Shown here: one piece after another, positions 1 to 8,372 of the stretch
Numbering within the stretch: position 1 is the stretch's first letter
Layout: every line of letters starts with the position of its first letter
DNA from: Luteibacter sp. OK325
Lineage (GTDB): Bacteria; Pseudomonadota; Gammaproteobacteria; Xanthomonadales; Rhodanobacteraceae
Reading direction: 5' to 3'
Assembly: GCF_003050935.1 (NCBI RefSeq)
Contig: NZ_QAOX01000006.1
Coordinates: forward strand, 1 to 64,000
DNA: 64,000 nucleotides
Notes under the pieces: generated by a model
Seen by the model: only the letters and a program-made list of their open reading frames with translations
What the model was told of the DNA's origin: nothing
Database searches by the model: none
Program-made: the position numbers and the translations under genes

Positions 1-87
1 CTGCACTCGCGGCTAAACGACATCCCGCCAGCGCTCTTCGAGCGCCTGGCGGCTCAGGCTCCTACGCAGGTGTCCAGAAAAGCTTGA
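1..87 (+). CDS. possible 3' end of a gene entering from the left
   Basis: Frame 1 is open from the window edge and ends at a TGA at 85-87, giving 28 residues ending APTQVSRKA. The codons look like ordinary GC-rich coding sequence, and the REP-like repeats begin just after the stop, as they do after other genes here. The fragment is too short to recognise, and a chance open frame in GC-rich DNA cannot be excluded. Confidence 0.35.
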   Translation: MHSRLNDIPPALFERLAAQAPTQVSRKA

Positions 88-97
88 CCACTGCAGT

Positions 98-225
98 TCT
101 CTGTAGGAGCCAGCTCTCTGTGGGAGCCAGCTCTCTGTAGGAGCCAGCTCTCTGTGGGAGCCGATTCATCGGCGATGCCCGCGCAGCGGGCTGGGAAGAG
201 CGTCGCCGCTGAAGCGGCTCCCACA
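98..225. repeat. REP cluster with 17-bp tandem array
   Basis: Three 17-bp units (TCTCTGTRGGAGCCAGC) at 98-148 run into a complete REP-like palindrome at 149-176 (arms GCCGAT and ATCGGC). An inverted copy with arms GCCGCT and AGCGGC lies at 203-225. The tandem units carry the conserved REP head TGTRGGAGCC but not the hairpin. Confidence 0.85.
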
Positions 226-235
226 TAAAGCGGCG

Positions 236-3200
236 TTACAACCCAGCAATACGACTACGATTACGCCCGTCGTTCTTCGCCTCGTACAGCGCCTCATCCG
301 CGCGCCCCAGCAATGAGTTCAACGACTCCGGCGAACGCCACATCGCCACGCCCGCACTCACCGTGATGCGAATCCGGTAGTCACCATGCACGATCACCAA
401 TGCCGCCAGCGCATGGCGAACCCGTTCGGTGATATCCAGCGCGTGCTCGGCCAGCGCGCCGGGCAGGCAGAGGATGAATTCCTCGCCGCCGAAACGCCCT
501 GCGAGATCGTCGGCGCGACACATCGACGAGATTACCCGCATGGTCTCGCGGATCACCGTGTCGCCGGCCAGGTGGCCGAAGGTGTCGTTGACGGTCTTGA
601 AGTCGTCGATATCCAGCAGCACCAGGCTGAAGGGAATACCGTCGTTGGCCGCGCCCTGGCGCACGCGTTCGGCCTGCTCGAGGAAGCGGCGGCGGTTGAG
701 CGAACCGGTGAGTTCGTCGGTGCCGGCAAGATGGTCGAGCCGCTCGTTGGCAGCCTTGAGGTCGCGCGTACGCGCATCGACCTGCGCCTGCAGGAGTTCC
801 GCACGGCGACGCAGGTAGAGCGTGCGCAGCGACACCAGGCCGAAGAAGGCGGCGACGGCCAGTGCCACCGCGGCCAGCAGGGTCCATGGACTTTCATACC
901 AGCGCGGGGTCACGTCCACACGCACCGAGGTTTCCACCGTGCGCGCATCGAGTCCACGCATCGTCGCGCGCAGCCGCAAGGTGTACGTGCCACTGGCGAG
1001 GTTGGTGTAAATGGCGCTGGGCGGAATGCCGTGCGCCACCTCGTTCCAACCCGTGTCGGCGTCGTCCATGCGGTAGGCGTAGTGCGTTTCCATCGGCGCG
1101 CGGTAATCCAGCAGCGCGAAATCCACGCGCAGGTTACGACCGTCACCATCGATCGTGATCCGGCCGCCGTCTTCGGGTATGTCGGCCAGCGGCAGCGGCT
1201 TGTCGTTGATGCTCACGTGCGTGACCGCCATGCGTGGCGGCACGATCTGCGGCGCCACCCAGTACGGACGAATCACGGTCAGGCCACCGAGGCCGCCGAA
1301 CATGAGCTCGCCGCCCGGCGCTTCCGCGGCGGCGCGGTGGATATAACTGGGAATGCGCAGGCCGTCGCGAATGCCCAGGTCGGACACACGGTGGCTGGCG
1401 GTGTCCACCATCGCCACGCCGTTGGCCATCGATGCCCACACGCGGTCGTCGTGGTCGATCAGCAGCGCGTTGATTTTGCTGTTGACCAGTCCCTCGCGTG
1501 CGCCGATCAGGCCGAACTGGAAGGGACCATGCGGGTGGAACTGGTCCAGGTAGGCGATGCCGCCGAACGTGCCCAACCACAGGCGATGGTGTGAATCGAA
1601 CGCCATCGAGCCGGTGTAATCCTGCGGCAGGCTGTTCGGGTCGGCGAGGTCGTGATGAAGATTCACGAAGCCCGACTGGCCGTCGTAGGCAATGCTGATG
1701 CCACTGATGGTGGCGAACCACCATGCGTCCGGCATGCGCACGATGTGGCGTACCTGGTCGCCGACCAGACTGGCCGGATCGGCCGGGTCGTGGCGCATCT
1801 GGATGAGTTTGCCGGTGACCGTGTCGTACTTGAACAGTCCGTCGTAGCCGCCGATCAGGATCTCGTTGCCATCGCGCTGCATCGCCAGGATGAGCCGGCC
1901 GTCAAGACTGGGAATCATCGAGCTGCGCAGGGCGAAGGTCTCCGGATCGATGCGCGAGATGCCCTGCGCACCGGCCCAGATCGAGCCGTCGGGCGCGACC
2001 ACGAAGGCCTGCACATCGCGCTCGGCCTGCTCGCCGCCCAGTTGCAGGTGGCGCATCGTGCCCTTGCCGAGGTCGAGCACATCGATACGGCCCATGCCCA
2101 GGCCGAGCCACACCCGTCCACGCGGATCGACGAAAACCGAATGCACGTTGGCGTTGGACAGCGTGTGCGGCTGTAGCGGCGATGGCAGTACGGAAAACAC
2201 CTTGCGGCCGTTCGGATCGTAATGCGCCGCGCCGAGTTCGGTGGCCACCCAGATGTTGCCGGTGCTGTCCTGGAAAACGTCTCGCGTGATGTCGCCGGGC
2301 AGCGACGATGGCATGGCCGCGTCGTGGCTCAGGATGCGCAACTGATGGGTATTCAGGTCATAGGTGACCACGCCGGCACCGTCCGTCGCGGCCCAGAGCA
2401 CGTGCTGCGGCGTCTCGTGGAACGCGCGCACCGTGCGCCGGCGAGCCATGCCGTTCTTGCCGGAGAAGCCGGGCACGAGTTGCCCATGGCCCTGGCCGTC
2501 GATATAGATGGCGCCGGACTGCCCACTACCTACCCACAGGCGTGACTGGCTGTCTTCGAACAGCGCCCAGACCTGGTCATGCAGGATTTCGTTGACCGCG
2601 GGATCTTCGGAAACCACGCGCTGGAAGCGCCCACCCGGATGGCGCACGAACAGGCCGTTGTCTGCGCCCGCCCAGAGGTTGCCTGCCTTGTCTTCGGTCA
2701 CCACGAAGGTACGCGCCAGCATGTCCTTGGCGTCGCCGGGCTGACCGGACTCATGGGTGATCTTGCCGGTACCCACATCGACGCGGTCGATGCCGCCCTC
2801 GGTGGCGATCCAGAACACGTTGCGTTCGCGGGCGCGCGCAATCGAGAAGATCTTGCCGTTCGAGGTGCCACCCGCGCCGACCGGGTAGACATGGAAGCGC
2901 GTCGTCACCGGATCGAAGCGGACCAGGCCGCCCGCATTGGTGCCGATCAGCAGGCCGCCGTCCGCCAGGGGCATGAGGTCGCGCACATAGGCGTCGGGAA
3001 GCACGGCGCCGGCGTAGGCGTCGGGTTCCTGGCCGAACACCTGCATGCGGTAACCGTCGTAACGGGCCAGGCCGCCGAAGGTGCCGATCCAGATCACGCC
3101 GCGCGTGTCCTGCACGATCGCGGTGGTGGTCGAGTGCGGCAGCCCGTCCGCGACGCCGACGGTGTCGAACCACGCGGTTTCGTAGACGGCCCAGGGGTCG

Positions 3201-3475
3201 AGGCCGATGGTCGGTGTTGGAGGTATCGCCGCTGAAGCGGCTCCCACAGAAGCCGGCTCCTTTGTGGGAGCCTGGTCTTTTGTGGGAGCCTGGTCTTTTG
3301 TGGGAGCCGGCTGTGCCGGCGATGGGGATTGAGGCGACCTGGCTATCGCCGCTGAAGCGGCTCCCACGGGGGTTATCGCTGCCGCAAAGGCAATCGCCGC
3401 TGAAGCGGCTCCCACAACGACACGAGCGCTCAAGCGCGAGAAGCGGGGGCGGCGCGGCCGTGCGTCAGCCTGCAT
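236..3475 (-). CDS. periplasmic propeller-Y_Y_Y-GGDEF diguanylate cyclase
   Basis: A 1079-residue transmembrane protein predicted to make c-di-GMP in response to a periplasmic signal. After an unusual N-terminus come repeated two-component-regulator propeller blades (about residues 95-740; motifs such as IWIGTFGGLARYDGY). A Y_Y_Y domain (about 780-850), one membrane helix (about 865-885), a short coiled coil and a GGDEF domain follow. The active-site motif is GRFGGEEF, and RADD upstream fits an inhibitory I-site, so it is probably an active, product-inhibited cyclase. The start overlaps the end of the upstream GGDEF-EAL gene by 11 bp, so the two are probably co-translated. Residues of about 20-85 are encoded by REP-like repeats read in frame (VGAASAAI three times and an APTKDQ array); see findings. 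The periplasmic ligand is unknown. Confidence 0.93.
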   Translation of the reverse strand: MQADARPRRPRFSRLSARVVVGAASAAIAFAAAITPVGAASAAIARSPQSPSPAQPAPTKDQAPTKDQAPTKEPASVGAASAAIPPTPTIGLDPWAVYETAWFDTVGVADGLPHSTTTAIVQDTRGVIWIGTFGGLARYDGYRMQVFGQEPDAYAGAVLPDAYVRDLMPLADGGLLIGTNAGGLVRFDPVTTRFHVYPVGAGGTSNGKIFSIARARERNVFWIATEGGIDRVDVGTGKITHESGQPGDAKDMLARTFVVTEDKAGNLWAGADNGLFVRHPGGRFQRVVSEDPAVNEILHDQVWALFEDSQSRLWVGSGQSGAIYIDGQGHGQLVPGFSGKNGMARRRTVRAFHETPQHVLWAATDGAGVVTYDLNTHQLRILSHDAAMPSSLPGDITRDVFQDSTGNIWVATELGAAHYDPNGRKVFSVLPSPLQPHTLSNANVHSVFVDPRGRVWLGLGMGRIDVLDLGKGTMRHLQLGGEQAERDVQAFVVAPDGSIWAGAQGISRIDPETFALRSSMIPSLDGRLILAMQRDGNEILIGGYDGLFKYDTVTGKLIQMRHDPADPASLVGDQVRHIVRMPDAWWFATISGISIAYDGQSGFVNLHHDLADPNSLPQDYTGSMAFDSHHRLWLGTFGGIAYLDQFHPHGPFQFGLIGAREGLVNSKINALLIDHDDRVWASMANGVAMVDTASHRVSDLGIRDGLRIPSYIHRAAAEAPGGELMFGGLGGLTVIRPYWVAPQIVPPRMAVTHVSINDKPLPLADIPEDGGRITIDGDGRNLRVDFALLDYRAPMETHYAYRMDDADTGWNEVAHGIPPSAIYTNLASGTYTLRLRATMRGLDARTVETSVRVDVTPRWYESPWTLLAAVALAVAAFFGLVSLRTLYLRRRAELLQAQVDARTRDLKAANERLDHLAGTDELTGSLNRRRFLEQAERVRQGAANDGIPFSLVLLDIDDFKTVNDTFGHLAGDTVIRETMRVISSMCRADDLAGRFGGEEFILCLPGALAEHALDITERVRHALAALVIVHGDYRIRITVSAGVAMWRSPESLNSLLGRADEALYEAKNDGRNRSRIAGL
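3225..3415. repeat. REP elements inside the coding region of the cyclase gene
   Basis: Four REP-like palindromes lie within the open frame: 3225-3247, 3299-3323, 3345-3367 and 3393-3415. An 18-bp tandem array (head TGTGGGAGCC plus TGGTCTTT) fills about 3262-3300. They are the same elements that are intergenic elsewhere in the window, yet the reading frame stays open through all of them. Confidence 0.9.
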
Positions 3476-5012
3476 AGACCAACGTCGGATCGAGATAACG
3501 GCTGAACGCGGCGGGGGTCATCGGGCGGGCGAAGAAGAAGCCCTGTCCCACGTCGCAACCGAGCTCGCGCAGCCAGTCGGCCTGGGCTTCGGTTTCGACG
3601 CCCTCGGCAATCGTGCGCATGTTGAGTTTCTTGGCCAGGCCGACGATCGCTTCGGTGATCTCGCGATCGACGAGGTTGGAGTCGCTGCCGCGCACGAACG
3701 ACTGGTCGATCTTGATCGTCCCGACGGGCAGCTCGCGCAGGTGGCCGAGGTTCCAGTAGCCCGCACCGAAATCGTCGATAAGCAGGTCGAAACCGTACGA
3801 ACGCAGCTTGACCAACTGACGCAGGGTTTCCTCCGGCTCACGCATGGCCGTGGATTCGGTGAGCTCGAAGCGGATGCGCGTGGGATCGACGCCGTAGGAG
3901 CGCACCGTGCGGGCCAGTGTCTCGACGAAGGCCGGTCGGCTGAGCTCGTGCATCGACAGATTGATGGCGACATAGTCGACGTTGGTGCCGGCGGCATCCC
4001 ACAGCTTGACCTGCGTGAGCACGGAGCGCAGCACGTATTCGCCCAGGCCGTGGATGAGACCCGAGCGCTCGGCGATCGCCACGAAGACCGAGGGCGGCAC
4101 GTCGCCGCGCGTCGGATGGTGCCAGCGCGCCAGCGCCTCGACACCGGCCAGCGTGCCGTCGCGCAGGTTGCGCTTGGGCTGGTATTCCACGTCCAGTTCG
4201 CCGCGTTGCAGGGCCTCGCGCAGTTCCACGGTGAGGGCGAGCCGCTCGCGCGCCTGTTCCAGCATGCCCTCTTCGTAGAAGCGGAAATCGGCCTTGCCGG
4301 TTTCCTTCACGGCGTACATCGCGGCGTCGGCGTTGCGGATGAGGGTTTCGGCCACGTCGCCGTCGCGCGGCGCCACGGCAATGCCGATGCTCGGGCTCAC
4401 GGCGACGAACTGGCCGGCGACGTTCACCGGCTGCGATACCAGGTCGAGCACTTTGCGGCAGACGCGAATGAGGTTCTCGAGGCCGCCGTAGGACTGCACG
4501 ACCACGACGAACTCGTCGCCGCCGAAGCGCGACACCACGTCACGCTCACGCACGCTGCTGCGTAGCGAGCTGGCCACGGCGCGCAGAAAGGCATCGCCAG
4601 CCTCGTGGCCGAGGGTGTCATTGATCGACTTGAAGCCGTCGAGGTCGATGAACAGCACCGCCAGCGACGGGGTCTCCGCCGCGGCGAGCGCCTGCTCCAG
4701 TTCCTGCATCAGGTAGGCGCGATTGGGCAGCCCGGTAAGCGTGTCGTGGTAGGCGTGGAAGGTGAGCGCGCGGCGCGCCTGCTCGCGGGGATCGGTCAGG
4801 CGTGCGTTGAGCCGCCGCCGCTGCGTATACAGCCAGCCGATGACCAGGCCGGCCAGGGCGCTGACGACGATAAGGGCGACCAGCCAGCCGAGGCCGGCAC
4901 CCACCGTGCTGAATCCCGAGCAGCGGTCGCCCTCGCCGGGCCCGATGAGGGACCAGCGAGCGCACTTCGCCATCGCCAGGTTCAGACCGGCGTCGCTACG
5001 ATTTGTCAGCAC
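3465..5012 (-). CDS. membrane GGDEF-EAL protein
   Basis: A 515-residue protein with one N-terminal membrane helix (about residues 38-62), a GGDEF domain and a C-terminal EAL phosphodiesterase domain. The GGDEF motif is intact (SRFGGDEF) and an RERD I-site sits upstream of it. The EAL domain keeps EALARW, the NLSM and ELTES segments and DDFGAGYW, so both activities look possible. The GTG start at 5012 has GGAG about six bases upstream; an ATG at 4973 is an alternative. It is the first gene of a probable two-gene operon with the propeller-GGDEF gene. It has no recognisable sensor domain, so the input is unknown. Confidence 0.92.
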   Translation of the reverse strand: MLTNRSDAGLNLAMAKCARWSLIGPGEGDRCSGFSTVGAGLGWLVALIVVSALAGLVIGWLYTQRRRLNARLTDPREQARRALTFHAYHDTLTGLPNRAYLMQELEQALAAAETPSLAVLFIDLDGFKSINDTLGHEAGDAFLRAVASSLRSSVRERDVVSRFGGDEFVVVVQSYGGLENLIRVCRKVLDLVSQPVNVAGQFVAVSPSIGIAVAPRDGDVAETLIRNADAAMYAVKETGKADFRFYEEGMLEQARERLALTVELREALQRGELDVEYQPKRNLRDGTLAGVEALARWHHPTRGDVPPSVFVAIAERSGLIHGLGEYVLRSVLTQVKLWDAAGTNVDYVAINLSMHELSRPAFVETLARTVRSYGVDPTRIRFELTESTAMREPEETLRQLVKLRSYGFDLLIDDFGAGYWNLGHLRELPVGTIKIDQSFVRGSDSNLVDREITEAIVGLAKKLNMRTIAEGVETEAQADWLRELGCDVGQGFFFARPMTPAAFSRYLDPTLVYAG

Positions 5013-5129
5013 GCCACGCTCCGGCCCTGCACAAGACGCTTCCCTTGGGAGTATCGGCCACCATCGCCCCCGACTTTAGTGTCGAAACCAGCCCGAATGA
5101 TGATGGGTCGGCGGAAAAACGCAATCTGC

Positions 5130-7208
5130 CTACTTGCCGGTCGCGGGAAGGTAACGGTCGAACCAGGCCAGGGCCCGGGCCAGCACGTCGCGACGGCTGG
5201 CATCGCGAGCGAAACCATGCCCCTCACCGGGGTAGACCACCAGCGAGGTCGGCACGTTCTGGGCACGCAGCGCGTGCCAGAACTCGAACGACTGCGGCGC
5301 CGGCGTTTCGGCGTCGCGCTCACCGACCACGATCAGGGTCGGAGTGCGCACTTCCTTGATGAAGTTGATCGCCGAACTCTTCCCGTACACGCCCGGATCG
5401 TCGTACACCGAGGCGCCGAAGTACGGCTTCATCCACTGGTCGATCAGGTTCTGGCCGTAATAACTCTGCCAGTTCGAGATACCGGCACCAGCCACGGCGG
5501 CGCTGAAGCGATGCGTCTGGGTAACGGCGAACATGGTCATGAAGCCGCCATAGCTCCAGCCGGTGAGGCCGAGGCGCTTGTCGTCGACCGCATGGCTTTT
5601 TTCGATGGCATCGACGCCGGCGAGCACGTCGCGCAGGTCGCCGTAGCCGAAGTCCTTGCGGTTGGCCTGGACGAACGCTTCGCCCTGGCCGTAGCTGCCG
5701 CGCGGGTTGGGCATGAAGACGAAGTAGCCCAGTGCGGAGAGCGGCGCACCGCCATAACCCGCACCCGGCCAGCGCGGCGTCACGGCTGCCGCCGGACCAC
5801 CGTGGATCGAGACGATCATGCCGTAGTGCTTCTTCGGGTTGTAGTTGGCCGGGTACAACAGCCAGCCCTGCACGTCGTGCCCTTCGTTCGTCCAGGTGAT
5901 GGACTCGGCCTTGCCCCACGACGGCTTCAGGCCGGCGTTGAACGAGGTGATGGCTTCGGGTGCGGCCTTGCCGTCGAGGCTGGCGAGGTGCACTTCGTAT
6001 GGTTTGTCGTAGGAGCTGGCGGTGAACGCGGCTTTGCTGGCGTCGCTGTTGAGCGACACGGACATCGACAGGCGACCATCGCCGATCGTCATCGGCAGTT
6101 CGAACAGCGTCGTCGCGGAGGCTTCACCATTGGCCGAAAGCGCGTAATGCGACACGCGGCTGGCGCCGGCGGCGGCTTCGGAAACGAGGAGTTCATCCGC
6201 GCCCGTCCAGGCGATCCAGGCCGGCGTGGTGGTGATGCCCGGCGTGACGTCGACCGGTGCGGCGCCACCGTTGCTCGAGACCGTCCAGATGTCGCCACCG
6301 GTGGAACCCTGGTCGCTCATCAGGCCGCCGATAAAGGCGATCCGCGAACCGTCCGGCGAGAAGCGCGGCACGGCCATCTGCAGGTCCTTGAGCGGACCGC
6401 TGAGCGTGGCGGTGTCGACCACGGTCACCGGCTTGCCCTTGGCCGTCGGCGCGGCGGGCTGCACGTAGAGCTTGGCCACCCACCAGTTGTTGTCGCCCGG
6501 CGGTTCGGCTGCCACGTAGGCGATGCGGCGGCTGTCCGGGGCAAAGGTGAATTCGTAGACGTGCAGGCCAGCCGGGCTCAGCGTGGTGACTGCGCCACCA
6601 CTGGCCTCGACCATGGCCACCTGCTGGATCTCGATGCCTTCGACGCCGACTTCGCCGGTCTGTACTTTCGCCGCGGCCGTGGCGCTGGCCCGGCGGGTGG
6701 CATTGGGCACATAGAGGAAGGCGAGCGCCTTGCCGTCCGGACGCCACTCCAGGCCGTCGATGTAACCGGTGAGGTGGGTCAGGCGCTGCGGCGCGGCCTT
6801 GCCGGCGATATCGACGACGTTGATGTCGTTCTGCTTGCCCTCTTCCACGCCCGGCGCCTTGCCGGCGCAGTCGGAGAGGAAGGCCAGGTGCCGGGAATCG
6901 GGGGCCCAGATCACACCGATCTCGCTGCAGCCGCTCGACTTGGTGATGCGGCGCGCGTTGTGCCCGTCGGCATCGGCCACTTCGACCACCGGCTTGCCGT
7001 TGGTCTTAACGGCCCAGGCCAGGTGCTTGCCATCCGGTGACAGGGCTACGGATTCGACGGTGCGGACCTTGCCCAGCGAATCGAGGATCGCGGCGATGCG
7101 CGGATCATCCACGGTTTTCGTCGTGGCGCCGGCTTTCGCGGCAGTGTCGGCCTGGGCAACGCCCGCACAGGCAAGCGCCACGGCGGCGGCAATCCACTTC
7201 GTTCGCAT
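5130..7208 (-). CDS. S9 family prolyl-oligopeptidase-type peptidase
   Basis: A 692-residue exported serine peptidase of the S9 (acylaminoacyl/dipeptidyl peptidase) family. A signal peptide (residues 1-20, ending VAQA) is followed by a beta-propeller of WD40-like repeats (about 30-420) and an alpha/beta-hydrolase domain. The catalytic triad is visible: Ser in GWSYGG (about 551-556), Asp in GERDAETP (about 634) and His in GEGHGF (about 664). The family cleaves short peptides, with the propeller limiting substrate size. It stands alone, with a REP array behind its promoter region. The exact specificity cannot be read from the sequence. Confidence 0.95.
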   Translation of the reverse strand: MRTKWIAAAVALACAGVAQADTAAKAGATTKTVDDPRIAAILDSLGKVRTVESVALSPDGKHLAWAVKTNGKPVVEVADADGHNARRITKSSGCSEIGVIWAPDSRHLAFLSDCAGKAPGVEEGKQNDINVVDIAGKAAPQRLTHLTGYIDGLEWRPDGKALAFLYVPNATRRASATAAAKVQTGEVGVEGIEIQQVAMVEASGGAVTTLSPAGLHVYEFTFAPDSRRIAYVAAEPPGDNNWWVAKLYVQPAAPTAKGKPVTVVDTATLSGPLKDLQMAVPRFSPDGSRIAFIGGLMSDQGSTGGDIWTVSSNGGAAPVDVTPGITTTPAWIAWTGADELLVSEAAAGASRVSHYALSANGEASATTLFELPMTIGDGRLSMSVSLNSDASKAAFTASSYDKPYEVHLASLDGKAAPEAITSFNAGLKPSWGKAESITWTNEGHDVQGWLLYPANYNPKKHYGMIVSIHGGPAAAVTPRWPGAGYGGAPLSALGYFVFMPNPRGSYGQGEAFVQANRKDFGYGDLRDVLAGVDAIEKSHAVDDKRLGLTGWSYGGFMTMFAVTQTHRFSAAVAGAGISNWQSYYGQNLIDQWMKPYFGASVYDDPGVYGKSSAINFIKEVRTPTLIVVGERDAETPAPQSFEFWHALRAQNVPTSLVVYPGEGHGFARDASRRDVLARALAWFDRYLPATGK

Positions 7209-7308
7209 AGGTGACCCTGAATCTGAATGGGGAGCGCGAAAACTAGCACGTCCGTTCAGGTTCCGGCGAGCCTCTGGTCAAGAGCGGGAGCATCGCGAGG
7301 AGCAGGAG

Positions 7309-7460
7309 CATCGCCGATGAATCGGCTCCCACAGGGAGCGGCCCTGTATGGGAGCCGAGTCATCCCTGTGTGGGAGCCGAGTCATCCCTGTGTGGGAGCC
7401 GAGTCATCCCTGTGTGGGAGCCGAGTCATCCCTGTGTGGGAGCCGATTCATCGGCGATAA
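7309..7460. repeat. REP cluster with 22-bp tandem array
   Basis: An inverted REP copy (about 7311-7333) is followed by four 22-bp units at 7345-7432, each carrying the REP head GGGAGCC and then GAGTCATCCC. A complete REP palindrome closes the array at 7433-7458. The units differ by only one or two bases, which suggests recent expansion. Confidence 0.9.
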
Positions 7461-7470
7461 CCCGGTTACC

Positions 7471-7770
7471 TCAGGACCCAGATACCAACAAATGCGAATA
7501 CTCCGGATTCCGCTTGAACCACGCTTCCGCATAAGCACAGGCCGGATCCACCTTCCAATGCTGCTTCTCGGCGGTTTCCACCGCGAACTTCGTCAGCAAC
7601 GCCGCAATGCCCCGCCCACCCACCGGCGAGGGCACACCGGTATGCGTAATGCTCATGATCTTGCCCTGCAGCCGGTACTCCAGCTCGCAGTCATACCCGT
7701 CCACCTTGGCCACGAACAGCTCGTTCGCGGTGTCGTGACTGATTTCCAGCGGTTTCGACGTTTCGCTCAT
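7471..7770 (-). CDS. small GNAT-type N-acetyltransferase (COG2388-like)
   Basis: A 99-residue single-domain acetyltransferase of the YjdJ-like type. The acetyl-CoA-binding loop appears as SPVGGRGIAALL, and the C-terminal signature CAYAEAWFKRNPEY is typical of this subgroup. The ATG at 7770 (MSETSKP) is preferred because GGAGAG lies directly upstream; the open frame extends four codons further to a TTG. The substrate is unknown for most members. It is a single gene between REP repeats and the oppositely oriented OsmC gene. Confidence 0.85.
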   Translation of the reverse strand: MSETSKPLEISHDTANELFVAKVDGYDCELEYRLQGKIMSITHTGVPSPVGGRGIAALLTKFAVETAEKQHWKVDPACAYAEAWFKRNPEYSHLLVSGS

Positions 7771-7886
7771 CGTTCTCTCCAATCAAGGCGGGCCGCCCCC
7801 TTCGCATTATGTGGATGCAGCGGCCGGTAACGTTCGAGGATCAGCATGCGCGCAATCGGCATTCCATCACCAGTGAGGAGAGCATC

Positions 7887-8312
7887 ATGCAAAAGTGGGG
7901 ATCAGCAGTATGGCAAGGCGGGATCAAGGACGGCCAGGGTGTCATTTCCAGTCAGACCGGCGTTCTCAAGGAAGCCCCGTACGGATTCAAGTCCCGTTTT
8001 GAGGACGGTCCCGGCACCAATCCCGAGGAACTGCTCGGCGCGGCGCATGCAGGCTGCTTCAGCATGGCGCTGTCCGGCCTGCTCAACGCCGCCGGCCTCA
8101 CCGCCGACAAGATCGAGACCAAATCCACGATCACCCTGGAAAAAGACGGCGACGGCTTCACCATCACCAAAGCCCATCTCACCGTGAAGGCGAAGGTGCC
8201 CGGCACCGACCAGGCCGGCTTCGAAGCCATCGCCAAACAGGCCGAGCAAGGCTGCCCGGTATCGAAGGTACTCAAGGCCGCCATCACGATGGACGCGACC
8301 CTGGAAGGGTAA
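7887..8312 (+). CDS. OsmC family peroxiredoxin
   Basis: A 141-residue OsmC-type protein, probably a thiol peroxidase acting on organic hydroperoxides in the cytoplasm. The two conserved reactive cysteines are Cys57 (AAHAGCFSMAL) and Cys123 (QGCPVSK). Length and the N-terminal MQKWGSAVW fit the family. The ATG at 7887 is chosen because GAGGAG lies at 7874-7879; the open frame begins 26 codons earlier without a good ribosome-binding site. The next gene, corA, follows on the same strand after a GC-rich hairpin. Confidence 0.92.
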   Translation: MQKWGSAVWQGGIKDGQGVISSQTGVLKEAPYGFKSRFEDGPGTNPEELLGAAHAGCFSMALSGLLNAAGLTADKIETKSTITLEKDGDGFTITKAHLTVKAKVPGTDQAGFEAIAKQAEQGCPVSKVLKAAITMDATLEG

Positions 8313-8322
8313 ACTGCCCGCG

Positions 8323-8341
8323 CCGCCGGCCTGGCCGGCGG
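8323..8341. other. GC-rich inverted repeat between osmC-like and corA-like genes
   Basis: Nine-base arms CCGCCGGCC and GGCCGGCGG meet around one T just after the OsmC stop. There is no T-run on either side, so it is not a standard intrinsic terminator. It may stabilise the upstream mRNA end. Confidence 0.4.
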
Positions 8342-8372
8342 TGCTCCCGGGTAGCCAAGGACACCATCGCAC

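Noticed and set aside
4605-7040. 811-codon open frame on the plus strand
   Set aside because: It is antisense to the S9 peptidase and GGDEF-EAL genes, has no recognisable domain and shows the low-complexity His/Arg/Gly composition of a GC-rich shadow frame.
7345-7458. Regular repeats that could suggest a CRISPR array
   Set aside because: Units are 22 bp with no unique spacers and end in a REP palindrome; there are no cas genes.
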